Source: Pyropia yezoensis (taxonomy: Eukaryota > Rhodophyta > Bangiophyceae > Bangiales > Bangiaceae). Taken from it: a DNA stretch of 64,000 nucleotides. Positions 44,072-55,516 of this stretch are shown here, in pieces. The notes beneath the pieces were generated by a model. That model saw only the letters and a program-made list of their open reading frames with translations, was not told where the DNA came from and did not search any database. The stretch is from assembly GCA_009829735.1 (NCBI GenBank), contig CM020618.1, forward strand, positions 11,561,119-11,625,118. The letters run 5' to 3'. Within the stretch, counting starts at the first letter, position 1. Each line of letters starts with the position of its first letter. The position numbers and the translations under genes were made by a program.

Positions 44072-46012
44072 GGGAGTGAGCGTTGGAGTCGATTCGCGCC
44101 TTGGTGCGCCAGACGGCGCACAGTGCTACAAAATTCTCTCCTTGTGAATCCTATCGTCCCTCCTCTACTCTCCCGTCTCTCCCGTCCCAACCAGAAACCC
44201 AAAGTCGTCAACGCAAAGTCGCCCCGCTTCGGTGCTTGTCGTCGGATGCGCAAGCAAGCAACTGGCGACCTAGATTCCGCTGCGCATACCCAACCCCGTG
44301 CACTCGAAGGGCGTGGCGGCTGCGAACAGCGGCATCGGAAGGTGTCCTTCCCACAGCTCCTTTGCGTTGGCCGCTGTTGTAGACAAAGGGGGAAGAGGGT
44401 CCCTGACCACATGCGGGCGTGCCGTCGCGCTCGCCCGCACCCGCCNNNNNNNNNNNNNNNNNNNNNNNNNNNNNNNNNNNNNNNNNNNNNNNNNNNNNNN
44501 NNNNNNNNNNNNNNNNNNNNNNNNNNNNNNNNNNNNNNNNNNNNNNNNNNNNNNNNNNNNNNNNNNNNNNNNNNNNNNNNNNNNNNNNNNNNNNNNNNNN
44601 NNNNNNNNNNNNNNNNNNNNNNNNNNNNNNNNNNNNNNNNNNNNNNNNNNNNNNNNNNNNNNNNNNNNNNNNNNNNNNNNNNNNNNNNNNNNNNNNNNNN
44701 NNNNNNNNNNNNNNNNNNNNNNNNNNNNNNNNNNNNNNNNNNNNNNNNNNNNNNNNNNNNNNNNNNNNNNNNNNNNNNNNNNNNNNNNNNNNNNNNNNNN
44801 NNNNNNNNNNNNNNNNNNNNNNNNNNNNNNNNNNNNNNNNNNNNNNNNNNNNNNNNNNNNNNNNNNNNNNNNNNNNNNNNNNNNNNNNNNNNNNNNNNNN
44901 NNNNNNNNNNNNNNNNNNNNNNNNNNNNNNNNNNNNNNNNNNNNNGATGAGCCGATACGGTGGTCACGTCTCGTGATTGGCAAACGCGAGTTTCTCAGGA
45001 TAAGAAATTAATATCTCGTGTGGTAAGTCACAGTCAGCGGCATGACATGCCCTGTAGTTGCTGTGTAACTCATCCTGGTCATCGCTCTGACGCCCGTCTG
45101 AAGCGTCGGCGGCCGGCAGACGCACCGGTCGCCCTTCAGCGAGTGCTGCCGTAGTGTTCCTCCTGCGGGTGGGTCAGCCCCCAGGTACACTTCTGACGCT
45201 TCTCATACTGCTGCTGAAGGCAGTGCGGCAGGAAGCCCCTCGTGCGACCTGGCCCTGGAGGGGTGGCGGGCTATCTCCCAATGGGCTCGGGAAGAATGGA
45301 ACGCGACGTCCGATCTGCAGGCTGTGACTGTGGCGGTCTGCAAGTGAGCGGGAGACGGAAAAAGCGACGCGTAAGGCAATATTGATGAGGCGACAATTTG
45401 GTGTTGCGCCGTTGTGCGCGAGAGGCATGTAGCGATGCACCTCTATCTTTGCAGGTGTCTGTTGGTATACGAATAGCGCGGCTGTGCCCCCCCCGCCTAG
45501 GCCTGGGGGTGGAGTACCCCCGACGTCACCAAGCTGTCCGTTAACAGTCGAGCAGTGGCGGCCATACTGTGGCGTCGGGATGTCCTTCGCGAATGCACGT
45601 GGGGGGGTGCGGAACGGCAATGCTGTGGCCCATCTTGTGGCTGAAGCAAAAACAGTGGGTCAGCTCCCCCCCGGACCAGCGCCCCCCGGACCAGCGGGGG
45701 TGGGGGGTGGCGGGGAATGGCCATGACTGCTGCCGGGATGGGGGGAGTGGACAGTGCCCCACGCGCGCCTCACGACGCCGGTGATCTTGCGTGCAATCGA
45801 ACCCGATCGGCCGGTGTCGTGCGTGGCAGAGGCGTAGGCGTTCTGGAAGACGTTGTTGTGACTGTGGGGGACGCGCTGAGAACTATCATTACACCTCTCG
45901 TCGAGAGTTCTTCTGCTGCAACAGGATGTATTCTGCGGTAGCGGCACCACGCCGAGTTTAAATGGTCCTGAGCTCTGGCCACTATCATCGGCCTCACCTA
46001 CGCGCTACCCAG
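44072..46012. other. Gap-flanking region, no gene called
   Basis: Bases 44446-44945 are 500 N, an assembly gap of conventional size. The flanks (44072-44445 and 44946-46012) contain only short Arg/Pro/Ser-rich frames without domains. Frames running through the N block are meaningless. Confidence 0.6.
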
Positions 46013-47484
46013 TCAAAGCTTCTTCTCGAGGCCAAGCGATTGACCTGCAGGGATGCCTTCCCGGCAATTGCAGCCCGTCACCTCGCAGCGGTCCACCATG
46101 GCGTTGTGGTAGTATGACTCTACCGTCTGGTGCTGGATCTCCAGCGGCACGAGCGCCTGGTTGGCGCGCGGGCAACAACGCTTTTAGCCATGGCCTCCCG
46201 CTTCTGTGACACGCGAATGTTGTTGTACGCCGCCATGTATCTTGAGCGCACGATGAAAAGGTGCTGAGAAATGTAGGTCAAGGATGACTTGAACTTCTTC
46301 TTGATGGAGTGTTGCCGCTCGGCGCTTGACGTGTCATGTCCCCGCGAAATCTCGGGATACTCGTCGGCCTCAAAAACAGGTGAGCACACGTGCCCGCATT
46401 GATGGAAGCGGTCGATGAAGAAAGAAACCTCCTCTTCAGTCAGGAGCCAGGGTACGCGGCGAAGCGCGTTCCGCTGTGTTTGGCAGGCAGTGTCGCAGTA
46501 CACCACTCGCGGCATCCGCACAAAGCGCTGAGCAAGCGCTGCGACCAGGTGGGCCGGACTCTCGGTCTCCTTTAGCAGCTCGAACCCGATGATGTAGCCA
46601 CATCCACACATAAACGTTAACACCCCCGGTCCGCGAATGAGCGACTTGGGGTACCCGTGCCGGCAGTTATCAGCGTCCCAGGTGCACCGCTGTCGGGTAA
46701 GCAGCCTGTTGTTTGGGCGACGACGGCGGAGACGCTGTACGGGCCGAGGTGTCCGGCGGCGTCGTCGTGCTGCTCTCCGTCGGTCTCGCACTGCTGTCGC
46801 ATCCTCAGGGTAAGGTCTTACCAGCTTCCGGCCTGGCCACGCTTGACCCGTCCGCTCTTCCTCGGCTTGCTCCAGAATGCGAGCTTGGACTGCTGCGTGG
46901 CCAACAATATGGGTCACAGCTGGCTTCACGCCTTGGGCCGCTGCCCACTCTTGATACTGCTCCGCCGATGTGTCCTGCCACATGGCGCGATACTCCTTTG
47001 CGGCTTCTGACGCCTTGGTATCCCACAGGTCCGTCGCAGCAGGGCCCCGGGAAGCAGCAAAGAGGATGAGCTCTCCAACGGCGTGCGCCAACAGCGGATC
47101 TTCGTCCATGCGCCTCTTGACCAGCAGAAGAAAGTGCCAAACAAAGACGACATTGCGGACACACTGCGCCAGGCCCAGCCACTCTGAACTTGGAACACCA
47201 TTGGCCAACGCATGTCCTAGAAGCTGCACATCCACGAGGTCACAGCCGCCGAAGACGTTGATGGCTGGCTCTGCCAGCATGGCCGAGAAGAACAGGCGCA
47301 CTTTTCTCCATCGGTCTGCCGTGACGTCAGGGTTTTCGGAAGGAGGAAAGAAGTTCGACGGCAAGCACTGAAAGCGCGCGGGTCGAGCAGCGGGTGCTGC
47401 GGCTTGCTCTTCTACAGCAGGCGTAGAGTGCCCGATGAGCCGGGTCCCGACGAGCTCATCCTGGTGACATGAAAAACTCGCCAA
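46013..47484 (-). pseudogene. KDZ-like transposase (catalytic part), frameshifted near its end
   Basis: The main frame covers 47484-46120 with no ATG at its upstream end, so the N-terminus is unresolved. Its second half shows GPGVLTFMCGCGYIIGFELL, ESPAHLVAALAQRF, MPRVVYCDTACQTQRNALRR, FFIDRFHQCGHVCSPVF and DTSSAERQHSIKKKFKSSLT, in the order seen in KDZ transposases and the HMGXB3-type relatives (Asp-x-AC, HxxxHxCS, N/S-x-AEQ). Near 46165-46175 the frame shifts: the other frame continues NQALVPLEIQHQTVESYYHN...CEVTGCNCREGIPAGQ to a stop at 46013, which looks like the genuine C-terminus. An Arg-rich linker (RRAARRRRRTPRPVQRLRRR) separates an N-terminal helical region. It is likely the mobilising enzyme of the giant element, inactive in this copy. 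Motif copies lie 5' of it at 47661-47757. Confidence 0.65.
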
Positions 47485-48029
47485 AGTCGTTGGAAGTGTG
47501 TCGTCGAAAGAGGAGGAAAATCACGACAAGCGCTAATCGGCTCGAGGTGCGCCGGGTGACAAGGGTGGGCACTGCTTGCACAGGAGCGTGAGTTACGTGT
47601 TGCCGACACGACACCAAGGCGCGAGAGGCGGTGCAATACCAAGTGGCGTAGAGTGTTGATTTCGTGCCGAATTATGCTGTTAACGTGTTTTCGGCACAAC
47701 ACTGGTCGATCTAAAGCGTTCTAAAGAAGCCGGTTCGGCACAACGTATTACGCCGAACTGGCACGAAGCAGAGCATTGGCACTACTTTCTCACCAGTGAG
47801 TCTTCACGTCCTCGCGATACTCGTAGAGAACAATCTCTGCCGTCCGACAGCGCCCGACCTGTTGCCTACCGACCTGTTTCTGTTGCCTCGGAAGTGTTAC
47901 TTGACCACCGAAGCGACGGTGGCCGTCTTGACGTGCACACGTTAACAAAAGGACGACCTTCAGAAAATCACTTAAGAAAGAGGACTAAGAACGTCTTAAA
48001 AAGAAAAGCAAACAAGGAGCCACTTCGCG
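47485..48029. promoter_or_regulatory. Intergenic region with TTCGGCAC palindromes
   Basis: Contains TTCGTGCCGAA (47661-47671), TTCGGCACAA (47690-47699), and the pair TTCGGCACAA / ACGCCGAA (47734-47757), within 300 bp upstream of the KDZ-like gene on the minus strand. A regulatory or transposase-binding role is inferred from recurrence. Confidence 0.45.
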
Positions 48030-51000
48030 CTATTTCTTCGTACGGCGGGTCTTCATTGGAGAGGAAGGCTCTTCCTCAGAAGCACACTCGGCGTCCTTTT
48101 GCCGCTTACGGGTTCTCCCTGCGACGGATGTGCTGACCTCACCGCCGACAGGTGCGGAGGCAGATGTCAAGCCCCGTCCAGTGCCCTTGGGCGGTGCAGT
48201 CTGCGTCTTTGTGGGCGCCGACCTCTTTGCAGGCCGAGGGGAGCGCGGGGATTGAGGTCGATCAGCAACGGAGGACGCACTGCCAGTCTTCCCCGACCGG
48301 GTCTCCATGGCGCTGTCTGGAAGCTTCGCGTCAAAGTGCACGGAGCGAGCCTCGGATGTCGTATGCTTGCCCACGCCCGGCTGCTGCGACGTTCCACTGC
48401 GCAGGGTACGAACAGTCTCAGGGGCCGCAGGAGCACCGGGAAGCCGTTGTCCTTGAGTGGGTTGACGATCGCCGCCGTCTGTGTCGCCTCTGGCAACGGA
48501 AGCATCACTGCCCGCCGTTCTCTCAGCGTCCTTCAAGCCAGCAGAAGATACGGTCGGCACATCCGTGTCAGTGCCACATGTCGTCTCGACGACAGCGTGC
48601 CTCGCTGGGGCGGCAACTGCAGCCAAAACCGAGTCCTCCAATGTTGTCAAAGACGCTGCAGTGCGCCCTCTGCGCAAAGTGGGCGGTGACATTGGCACGG
48701 CCTTGAGGCCTGCTTGCGCGCCCGCAGGCTCCTCCCTGGCCTTCACAGCCTTCTTGACAGTGATACCCGTATTCTTGCCCGCCAGCGTATGCGAGGGTGC
48801 TTCCGCCCCCCCAGAATTACCCCCCAGCGCGTCCTGAGCGCCTGCCTCCCCGCCAGAGTGTGCAGCCACGCCAGGTACCGTCTGCACCTCAGCTGCGTCT
48901 GCTACCCGGGCCAGCGTACGTAGCCCACGAGCCGCTTTGAGAGCCACCGTACTCTCTCCTGCAGGCTCTTCCGACTCTTCAACGGCCGATTTTGATGGTG
49001 GAGCGGTAGCTGCCTGAATTCCGGCCGTTGCCAACTGCCTTGTGTCGTTCTTCGAGACATTCGCCGTAAAGGAAATGGTGGCCACCGGTGCAACTGGTTG
49101 AGCCGGACGAGCTGCAGGGCCTTGTCGGGCTGCTGACGCCAACCGGGACGTGGGGGCCTGCGGGGGCGATGCAGCTCGCTGCGAAGACCGTGCAGCCACC
49201 GTCCCGGTGACACCTATTGTGGGAATCGTTTCGGCCGCCATATTCTCCACAGAGGCGCCGGTGGCTGCCGTCCGAGTCCTTGCCTGTGCCACAGAGCCAT
49301 CGGGAGCCTTAGCGGCCGCTATCGCCGATAGAGCGTTGACGACCGGCGCGGCCGCCGCTGGTGCCGCTGTCGCCACCGCCGGCGCGGCAGTCTGCGCAAG
49401 AGGACTCGCGACTATCGCTTCGGTTCCAGTCCCCGGGGGGGGTGTGGGAGCAAGGACGACAGCCGCATCTGAATAGGTGCTCAACGCTGGCGTTGCGGAC
49501 CGAGGTGAGGAAGCCGCGGCCTTCTGCCCAGCGGCTGTCGCCATCTCGATTGACGCGGGAGGCTGGGCAGGCTCCTTCTCACATGTCGCCTTCGCTGCCT
49601 TGAATCCTTCCACCGAGGAGGCTGCAGCTGCCAGTCCAGCGGCCTCGGCGGAAGAAGCCGCTCCTGAAGGCGGCTTGCCCGCAGTCGATGGAGCCTTGGG
49701 ACCCTGAGCAGCGGCTGCGTGTGAGGCCGAAGCGGGCGCCGTTGGAAACACCCCAGGCGATGGGCGGACGACGGGTTGCGGAGGATGCCATGCTGGTCGC
49801 CCAGGCGGCTTTCGCAGCGGCGGTATGCGCTTTCGTCTTGTTGCAGTACTCTTTCCAATGGTCGGCCGGGCACCACCAGGCTGTTCAGCTGCTTGAGATG
49901 ACGTTGTTCCACGAGGGGGCGCCTTCGAAGGGCCCCCCGCGGCAAATTTCGCCCTCGCGAGCCGGGAGGATTTAGCCGGCTGCTTGCCCTTCTTGACCGT
50001 CTTCGTCGGAGAGAGCTTTTTGAGCTCAAGTTGAAGCACACCCGCCGCTGCTCGTTTTGCAGCTGCAACAGCCGTGGCAGACTGCCGCGCGTCTTCTTTC
50101 GCCGAGGTATTTGCCCCAGCCGCAGCATCACCGTCACTCGACGGTGCAGAGCACGAGGATGAGCCGACTTGTGCCCCTGCCCCGGATGACTGGGGAGAAC
50201 CCTTTCCACGGGGTCCTTTCGCAGCCTTGACTGAGCGCACCGCAACTGCCTTCTCTCTCTTCTCTCGTTCTTGCTTGCGGCGCTTGGCCGCAGCAGCTGC
50301 CAAAGCAGTGCGTGCTGTCGAAGATGCGAATTTCGACGCCTTTTTCGTCGTTGCGCTTGTTGAGTAGCCGGTCGTCGGGACAACCGCCGCGGCCACCGAG
50401 CCACGCGTGGACGGATTCTCCTTCATGGCCACTGAGTCACCCGCCGAGTCACGAGCTATCTCACGCGCCGCCTCTCCCGCCACGTCCCCCGCCGACTCCA
50501 TTGCCGCCTCGTCCGTCGGCTCGACCGCCAGCAATTCCGCCGGCCCTTCCGGCCGCACGCCAGAGCTCTCACCAAGCGGCGTGTCCTCCGTCGCCAACGC
50601 CGCCGCAGCCGCCTACGCGCCCGCAGCCGACGCACCCGCCGCGCCCGCCGCCGCGCCCGCAGCCAACGCGCCTGCCGCGCCCGCCGTCGCGCCCGAGGTC
50701 GACGCGCCCGCCGTGCCGCCCGCCAATGTGCCAGCAATTGCGCCTTCATCGCGTGCTTTCTCGCCATAGCCAGATATAGCAGCCACGAGAGGCACTCGCG
50801 AGGACCCGGACTTGAGCAGCAAGGCACGATCCAGACCATCCACAAAACTGCTCACGGCATCTAGCGCACGCGGCTCCTTGGTCATTTGCAGAAGAAGGTC
50901 GCCAACCCGCTCCGCGACCGACGTTGCACGCGCTCGTGATGCCTGGAAAGTGGGAACCACCACAGACTGCTCACCTGTCAATGCGCGATGCTTGCCGTCT

Positions 51001-52199
51001 GCGAGAGCAGCAAGCTCATTCGGGACGACCACTTGAAGTGGCCATACATTGCGGGAGTCCGGACGCCGAGGCCACCACGGTAGCGATAGGCGCGCTCGCC
51101 TTGTCGACAGGTCTTGAGCGATCTCTTTCGACGCCACAGTTAACGCAGCCCGCAAGTGCGTAAGGGGACACTTTGACTTCTCGAACAGCGCTTGCGCGAC
51201 TGCTGATGCTTCAGGCGAGGGAGAGACAGCTTCAGGTGGGTGCTCGCTAACAGGACAGACGGGCACAATCCGCGTGCCTACCTTGACAGCCTGGCGCCGA
51301 CGAGCCTTACTGCCAACCGAAGCACGACTTAAATACGGCGCGGGCACCGACGGCGATGAGGAAGATGAGGACCTGCCTGCAGCGGCCGCGGCAGCAGCGG
51401 CAGCAGCAGCAGCAGCAGCAGCAGCAGCTTCACCAGCACTGGCAGGCGCTGATGCAGCCCCCTGATCTCCGTCCTTGATTGACGAAGCTCCCTTCTTAGC
51501 CGACAAAAAGGCCGCCGATGTCGCGTTTGCCGCCGCCGGTGAACCCGTGGCCGTAGAGGCCGCCTTCGCACCAGCGATTGCTGCCGCTGCAGCTGCGTCG
51601 GCAGGTTGTACGTCTACTGCTCCCGCACCGCCCTTCGTCGCCGCCTTCGCAGCGGCTGCGACAGCTTCTGCTGCATCGTCCGTGGGAGGGTGAGCCGCTG
51701 CCGCCTCATCGTCAGCGGCGAGCGCCGCCGCCGCAGGCCCCAATGGCTTTTCAGCACCCGCTGCCTTGTCACCTGCCGACGGCCCCCCCCCCCGGTGAGA
51801 GGCCTTGCCACCGGGGCGTCCAACTCCGGCAGAACTTCGAGGCGGTCGGTCTCTCCCTTTTCCCACATTCGCACGGGAGAGCAAGGCGTGCGAAGTCCCC
51901 ACCATGCTCGGGCCGCTCTCGACGGACCGATTCACCATGCTGAGCACGCGGCGGGCAGGGCTCTGAAGAACGCCGGCATCTTCCCACACAGGGAGCCAAA
52001 ACACCTTGCCGGCCTTGTCGTACCCAGAGAGATGCACATGCCACGTGAGCGACTTGCTCGAATTGGCGAGCACCTTTAGGTTCTCCATCAGCTGTTCCAG
52101 CTCCGGCGACGGCAAGTCGGATGCGCGTTCCTCCCCGACGGACGACAGGAGGGAGCGCCGCACGCTCTGCGCGGACGCACGCGCCGATGGACGCACCAT
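48030..52199 (-). pseudogene. Long Ala/Pro/Lys-rich protein gene with in-frame TAG
   Basis: ATG at 52199 (MVRPSARASAQSVRRSLLSS) opens a frame that hits TAG at 50615-50613 and then stays open in the same frame to 48030, about 1390 codons in all. The N-terminal part has two ordinary-looking regions: LPSPELEQLMENLKVLANSSKSLTWHVHLSGYDKAGKVFWLPVW, and GTRIVPVCPVSEHPPEAV through DAVSSFVDGLDRALLLKSGS, separated by Ala tracts (GCT/GCC runs, 51387-51430). The part after the TAG is histone-H1-like in composition (AAAKRRKQEREKREKAVAV, KKLSPTKTVKKGKQPAKSSR) and ends with basic nuclear-localisation-like sequence (RTRKRQKDAE, MKTRRTKK). No family is recognised; DNA or chromatin binding is plausible from charge. 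The TAG falls in a low-complexity Ala stretch. Confidence 0.55.
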
Positions 52200-53186
52200 C
52201 GTCAAGATTGCGAACGCGTTCGAAGTCGGGAGGGGGAGGGAGCCGAGGGTTGACGCACCGGCACAAAACGTGGTTCGGGTCGCGTACGGAAGAGATGCGC
52301 CTGCCTTGCCGAAGAGGTCCGCTGCTCAGGGGCACTAGGGGCAAGAAACAAGCCGAAGCACGTCGATTGTCGGCCGGCAAGCGGCCGACGCCTCAGCCTG
52401 CCACCGCACGCAGGCAGGAGGGGGGGAGCCCAGCGTTTACGCACCGGCACAAAAAAATCGGTCCGGGTTTCGCCCGGTCTGGGGCCCTCGGCGCAAGAAG
52501 TGCGCCGAAGCACGTCGATGAACGGCCGGCATACGGCCCACGCGCCAGCCTGCCACCGCGCGCAGGCAAGCTGCAGGGCAGCCACCAGCCGAGGCATCTG
52601 GTCGAAATTGTGTGCCGACACGTGTTTCGTGCCGACACAAACGTTTCCGTTTCGTGCCGACGCAGCCAAACCACTTCTGACGACGTTGAATTCGATACCT
52701 TTTGAATGAGCCACAGACGCGGGTTCCTCTGGGAACTAGTCGTGCCGAATGGCGCGTCCAGCGAAGGCTCGTGCTCTCTGCCGTCCCCTGAGCACCTCGC
52801 CCACGGCATCCTCGCCCGCTGCCACCCTGAGGCAACGGCACCTGCTCACTTTGAAATGGTCCCTGCCCCACATTCTCCTACAAGCGGATTTTACGGCGGT
52901 TGCCTCTAGGTCGGCACGCTACCACATACAAGGCAGCCGGCAAAATGCCGACAGCATGCACAGCCTACATAGCGGTGTTGCCGGGGCGGCACAAGTATAC
53001 AGGCCCCTGCTTGAGACAAGGCGAAAAGCACTGGAGATGTGCGCTGAAGTAAAGCAAAAGCGCAACGATGGCGCCTCGACGGAGGCACATTTACTGGCTA
53101 CACGAAAAACGCTCGTTGTCGTTGAGGTACTCCTCCACGGTCCTTGTGACATGCACAGGGCATGTCGCATGGTTCGACAGCCACAA
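52200..53186. other. Intergenic region with TTCGGCAC motifs
   Basis: TTCGTGCCGA at 52626-52635 and 52651-52660 and TCGTGCCGAA at 52740-52749 lie 400-550 bp upstream of the minus-strand gene starting at 52199. Imperfect GC-rich duplications occur at 52215-52290 and 52425-52500 (GGGAGCCC...GCACCGGCACAAA). The rest of a RING motif from the next gene is readable at about 53186-53130. Confidence 0.4.
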
Positions 53187-53822
53187 TTAAATCTCCTCCT
53201 TGTGAAAAGCGCACCAACATGGGAGGCGGAGCAGCTCCTTCGCCCCACCCAAAGAGTCAAAGCATATAGCACAACGAGCCACTCCATCCGCCAAGTCCCC
53301 CGTGCTCAAGAAAAAACGATGCAGCTGACGCATCACGCTCGGAGGCACCCGGTCACGGTTGGCGTCCAGACCACCAGCAGACGCGGGGGCCGCCCACGCG
53401 GAGTCTAGCGCCGTGTCCTCGTAAGTGTATTCAATACGCAGGCGAGTAGAGGATGGTGGAGCAGGAGCGACGGGCCCGCCTGAGCCCGCCCGCCGAGACG
53501 ACCGCCAGCTATCCATCGCGTCCAAGACGGCAGTGACAGACGGTAAGATGGGGCCCACATCTGAAGTGACAGAGGCAGCGACGAGATCCCTCGCCCAGGG
53601 CGGCACAAATGCGTGAACATACATGTACCGCGTGCGACGCTGGGTTGCCACTCCGCCCTCGTCGGACCCCGAAGGATTTGCATTCGCTCGGTACCCCATG
53701 TCACTGGGCGTCCCCACCGTGTCCGCCAAGCCGGCGGCAGGCGTCTCGGCGGTTGTCCGCAGCACAGCCCGCCGTGCGGTCGATGACGCACGTCCCGAGG
53801 CCCGGGTGGCACGCGACGACAC
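53187..53822 (-). pseudogene. RING-finger-like protein, truncated within the RING
   Basis: The frame has no ATG at its upstream end (GTG at 53822). The N-terminal half is Thr/Ala/Arg-rich; the middle includes RYMYVHAFVPPWARDLVAAS and PSSTRLRIEYTYEDTALDS. The C-terminus is CAICFDSLGGAKELLRLPCWCAFHKEEI, the first half of a RING-H2 finger, then TAA (53189-53187). The same frame continues LWLSNHATCPVHV, which supplies the W-L and CPx parts of a RING but has lost canonical ligands (EEI where EC is usual, CPVH for CPxC). RING proteins are E3 ubiquitin ligases; this one is degenerate and stopped. Alternatively the TAA could be removed by splicing. Confidence 0.5.
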
Positions 53823-55516
53823 AGGGGCCCCCCCAGCAGCGACTGCCGTGTCGTGGCTGACGACGCGGCGGCCATCTGGTCGCTCTCCCGACGGCGCAGC
53901 CGGTGAGAGCGTCGGGCGGGTCGGACGAGTCCGGACGTCCTTCGGACGCTGTCAGGCCGGCTACGTCTCGTCCGTCGGTGGGGAGGCATTCTCAAGCGCC
54001 CGCGGGGGTCGTGAAGGGAGAAGATGAAGACAAGGTGAGAGGGATGGGGGAGTTGGAGGGGACAGCCGCGCGTGCGCCACAACGGTGAGAGTGCAGCGGT
54101 GAGGACGTGCCGCGAAGGTGAAGGTAACTGGTCGGCGGACCGTCCGTGTTCTCAGATAGCCTGCTGCACTGCAGAGGAAAAAAAGCGTGCGGACTTCATG
54201 TGAACAGGTGTGTCAACAAATGAACCTGTCCTGAGTGACCGGTGGGTGGGGGTCTACTGCCTGGCTAGCTTGTTGCCTGCAGCCGTTGACCGTGGTGTTG
54301 CGAGAGCGGCCCAAGATGACTCACGAGCTCCAGGGAAACGTACGGGCGCAACACCACAACAGAGTGGGGCCGTGTCCGAGTCCCGCACGAGGCAGATCCG
54401 TGCCCAAATCGGCCGAGGTCCTTGCGAGCAAATCAGATGCTGCCCGCCACGACCTCCTGGCCTTGGCAGCGGCGTGCCGTACATCGTCACGATGTAGTAT
54501 CGCGCCGAAACAGCATGTTCAGCCCAGGTGGTCGGCAGTGTCGTCACTATGCGGTATCGCGCAACCAGGATTCTAACGAATTGTCGACCAAACAGACCAC
54601 ACTTCTGTTCCAATCAACAAACACGACAAATGCGAGTGAAAGTGAATTTGAATTTCAGCGTACATTAACTTTGCTGTTCTCATAGATTCTTTCTCCACTG
54701 TCCACCACGACCGATAATGGTGGGAGGTCTGGTGGACATGCTGCGTGCATGTGCTCAATTCGGCACCATTGTGCCCAACCCCAGTCGGCAGCATCGTGCA
54801 GACCTCGTGCTTCGTGCCGACAAGAGTCAGGGGTACCGCGGAGGATGGCCCTGCAGTGGCCACCCCCCAGCTCGCCGGAAGGACGTGCAGGCGATGCACA
54901 TTTGGCCGACGCGCACCCGTTCCAACCGTACTGAGACACCACCCCCTTTCCCTCTTGCACGTCCGGCCCCTGCCGACCGCTCCAGGTACCGCTGCAGCCA
55001 CCCCCCCACTTGACGGTCCTCGAGCCTCACTCTCTGCTTGCCATTGCGGTCGCCATTGCATACACCGTGGCTCGCTTCTGGCCAGCTAAAACGAGGTGCC
55101 CCTCCTTCTCGCCCACACCTCGCCCGCCCCGTCCAGCCGCCCCCTTCCGCAAAAAAAAACCGAGTCGCCCCAGCTCCCCCTGTCCGCACACAGATCAACC
55201 CCGATATTGCGTACCGCACGAAGAACATGCACATGATGCACGCACTGTAAAGCAAGCATTGAGCACGGAGGCGGTTCCACGGATTCGCACACCCGGCGAG
55301 CCACGTGCGCCACGTGCACGCAACGCCCCGCCACGTGCCCCACGTGCACGCCATGCCCCCGGTAATGCGGCAATAAGGACGCCACGTGCCCCACGTGGCT
55401 GGCGACGTGATCGACGCCGGGGCGGCCCGAAATCAGCAGTCCAGACTTAAGGAATCTCTCGCTTCCTATTGGTCGAGCCATGACTGCATGTGCTGGAATT
55501 GTCGGCGCGGACCTAT
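53823..55516. other. Right arm of the giant element, mostly non-coding
   Basis: No gene can be supported. Motif copies lie at 54759-54766 (TTCGGCAC) and 54811-54820 (TTCGTGCCGA), upstream of the RING-like gene. Close to the right TIR there is a cluster of CACGTG sites (55302-55397). Confidence 0.45.
55302..55397. repeat. Six CACGTG palindromes in three 9-bp-spaced pairs
   Basis: CACGTG occurs at 55302, 55311, 55332, 55341, 55383 and 55392. Each pair is offset by exactly 9 bp. It sits about 120 bp inside the right terminal repeat. CACGTG is a known E-box/G-box target of bHLH and bZIP factors. Confidence 0.85.

Noticed and set aside
44083..45011. Frames through 44446-44945
   Set aside because: These bases are N; the translations consist of unknown residues.
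34712..53189. A variant genetic code that reads stops as sense
   Set aside because: TGA, TAG and TAA each appear once or twice as lesions in different genes, and the intact genes use stops normally. Ordinary decay is simpler.
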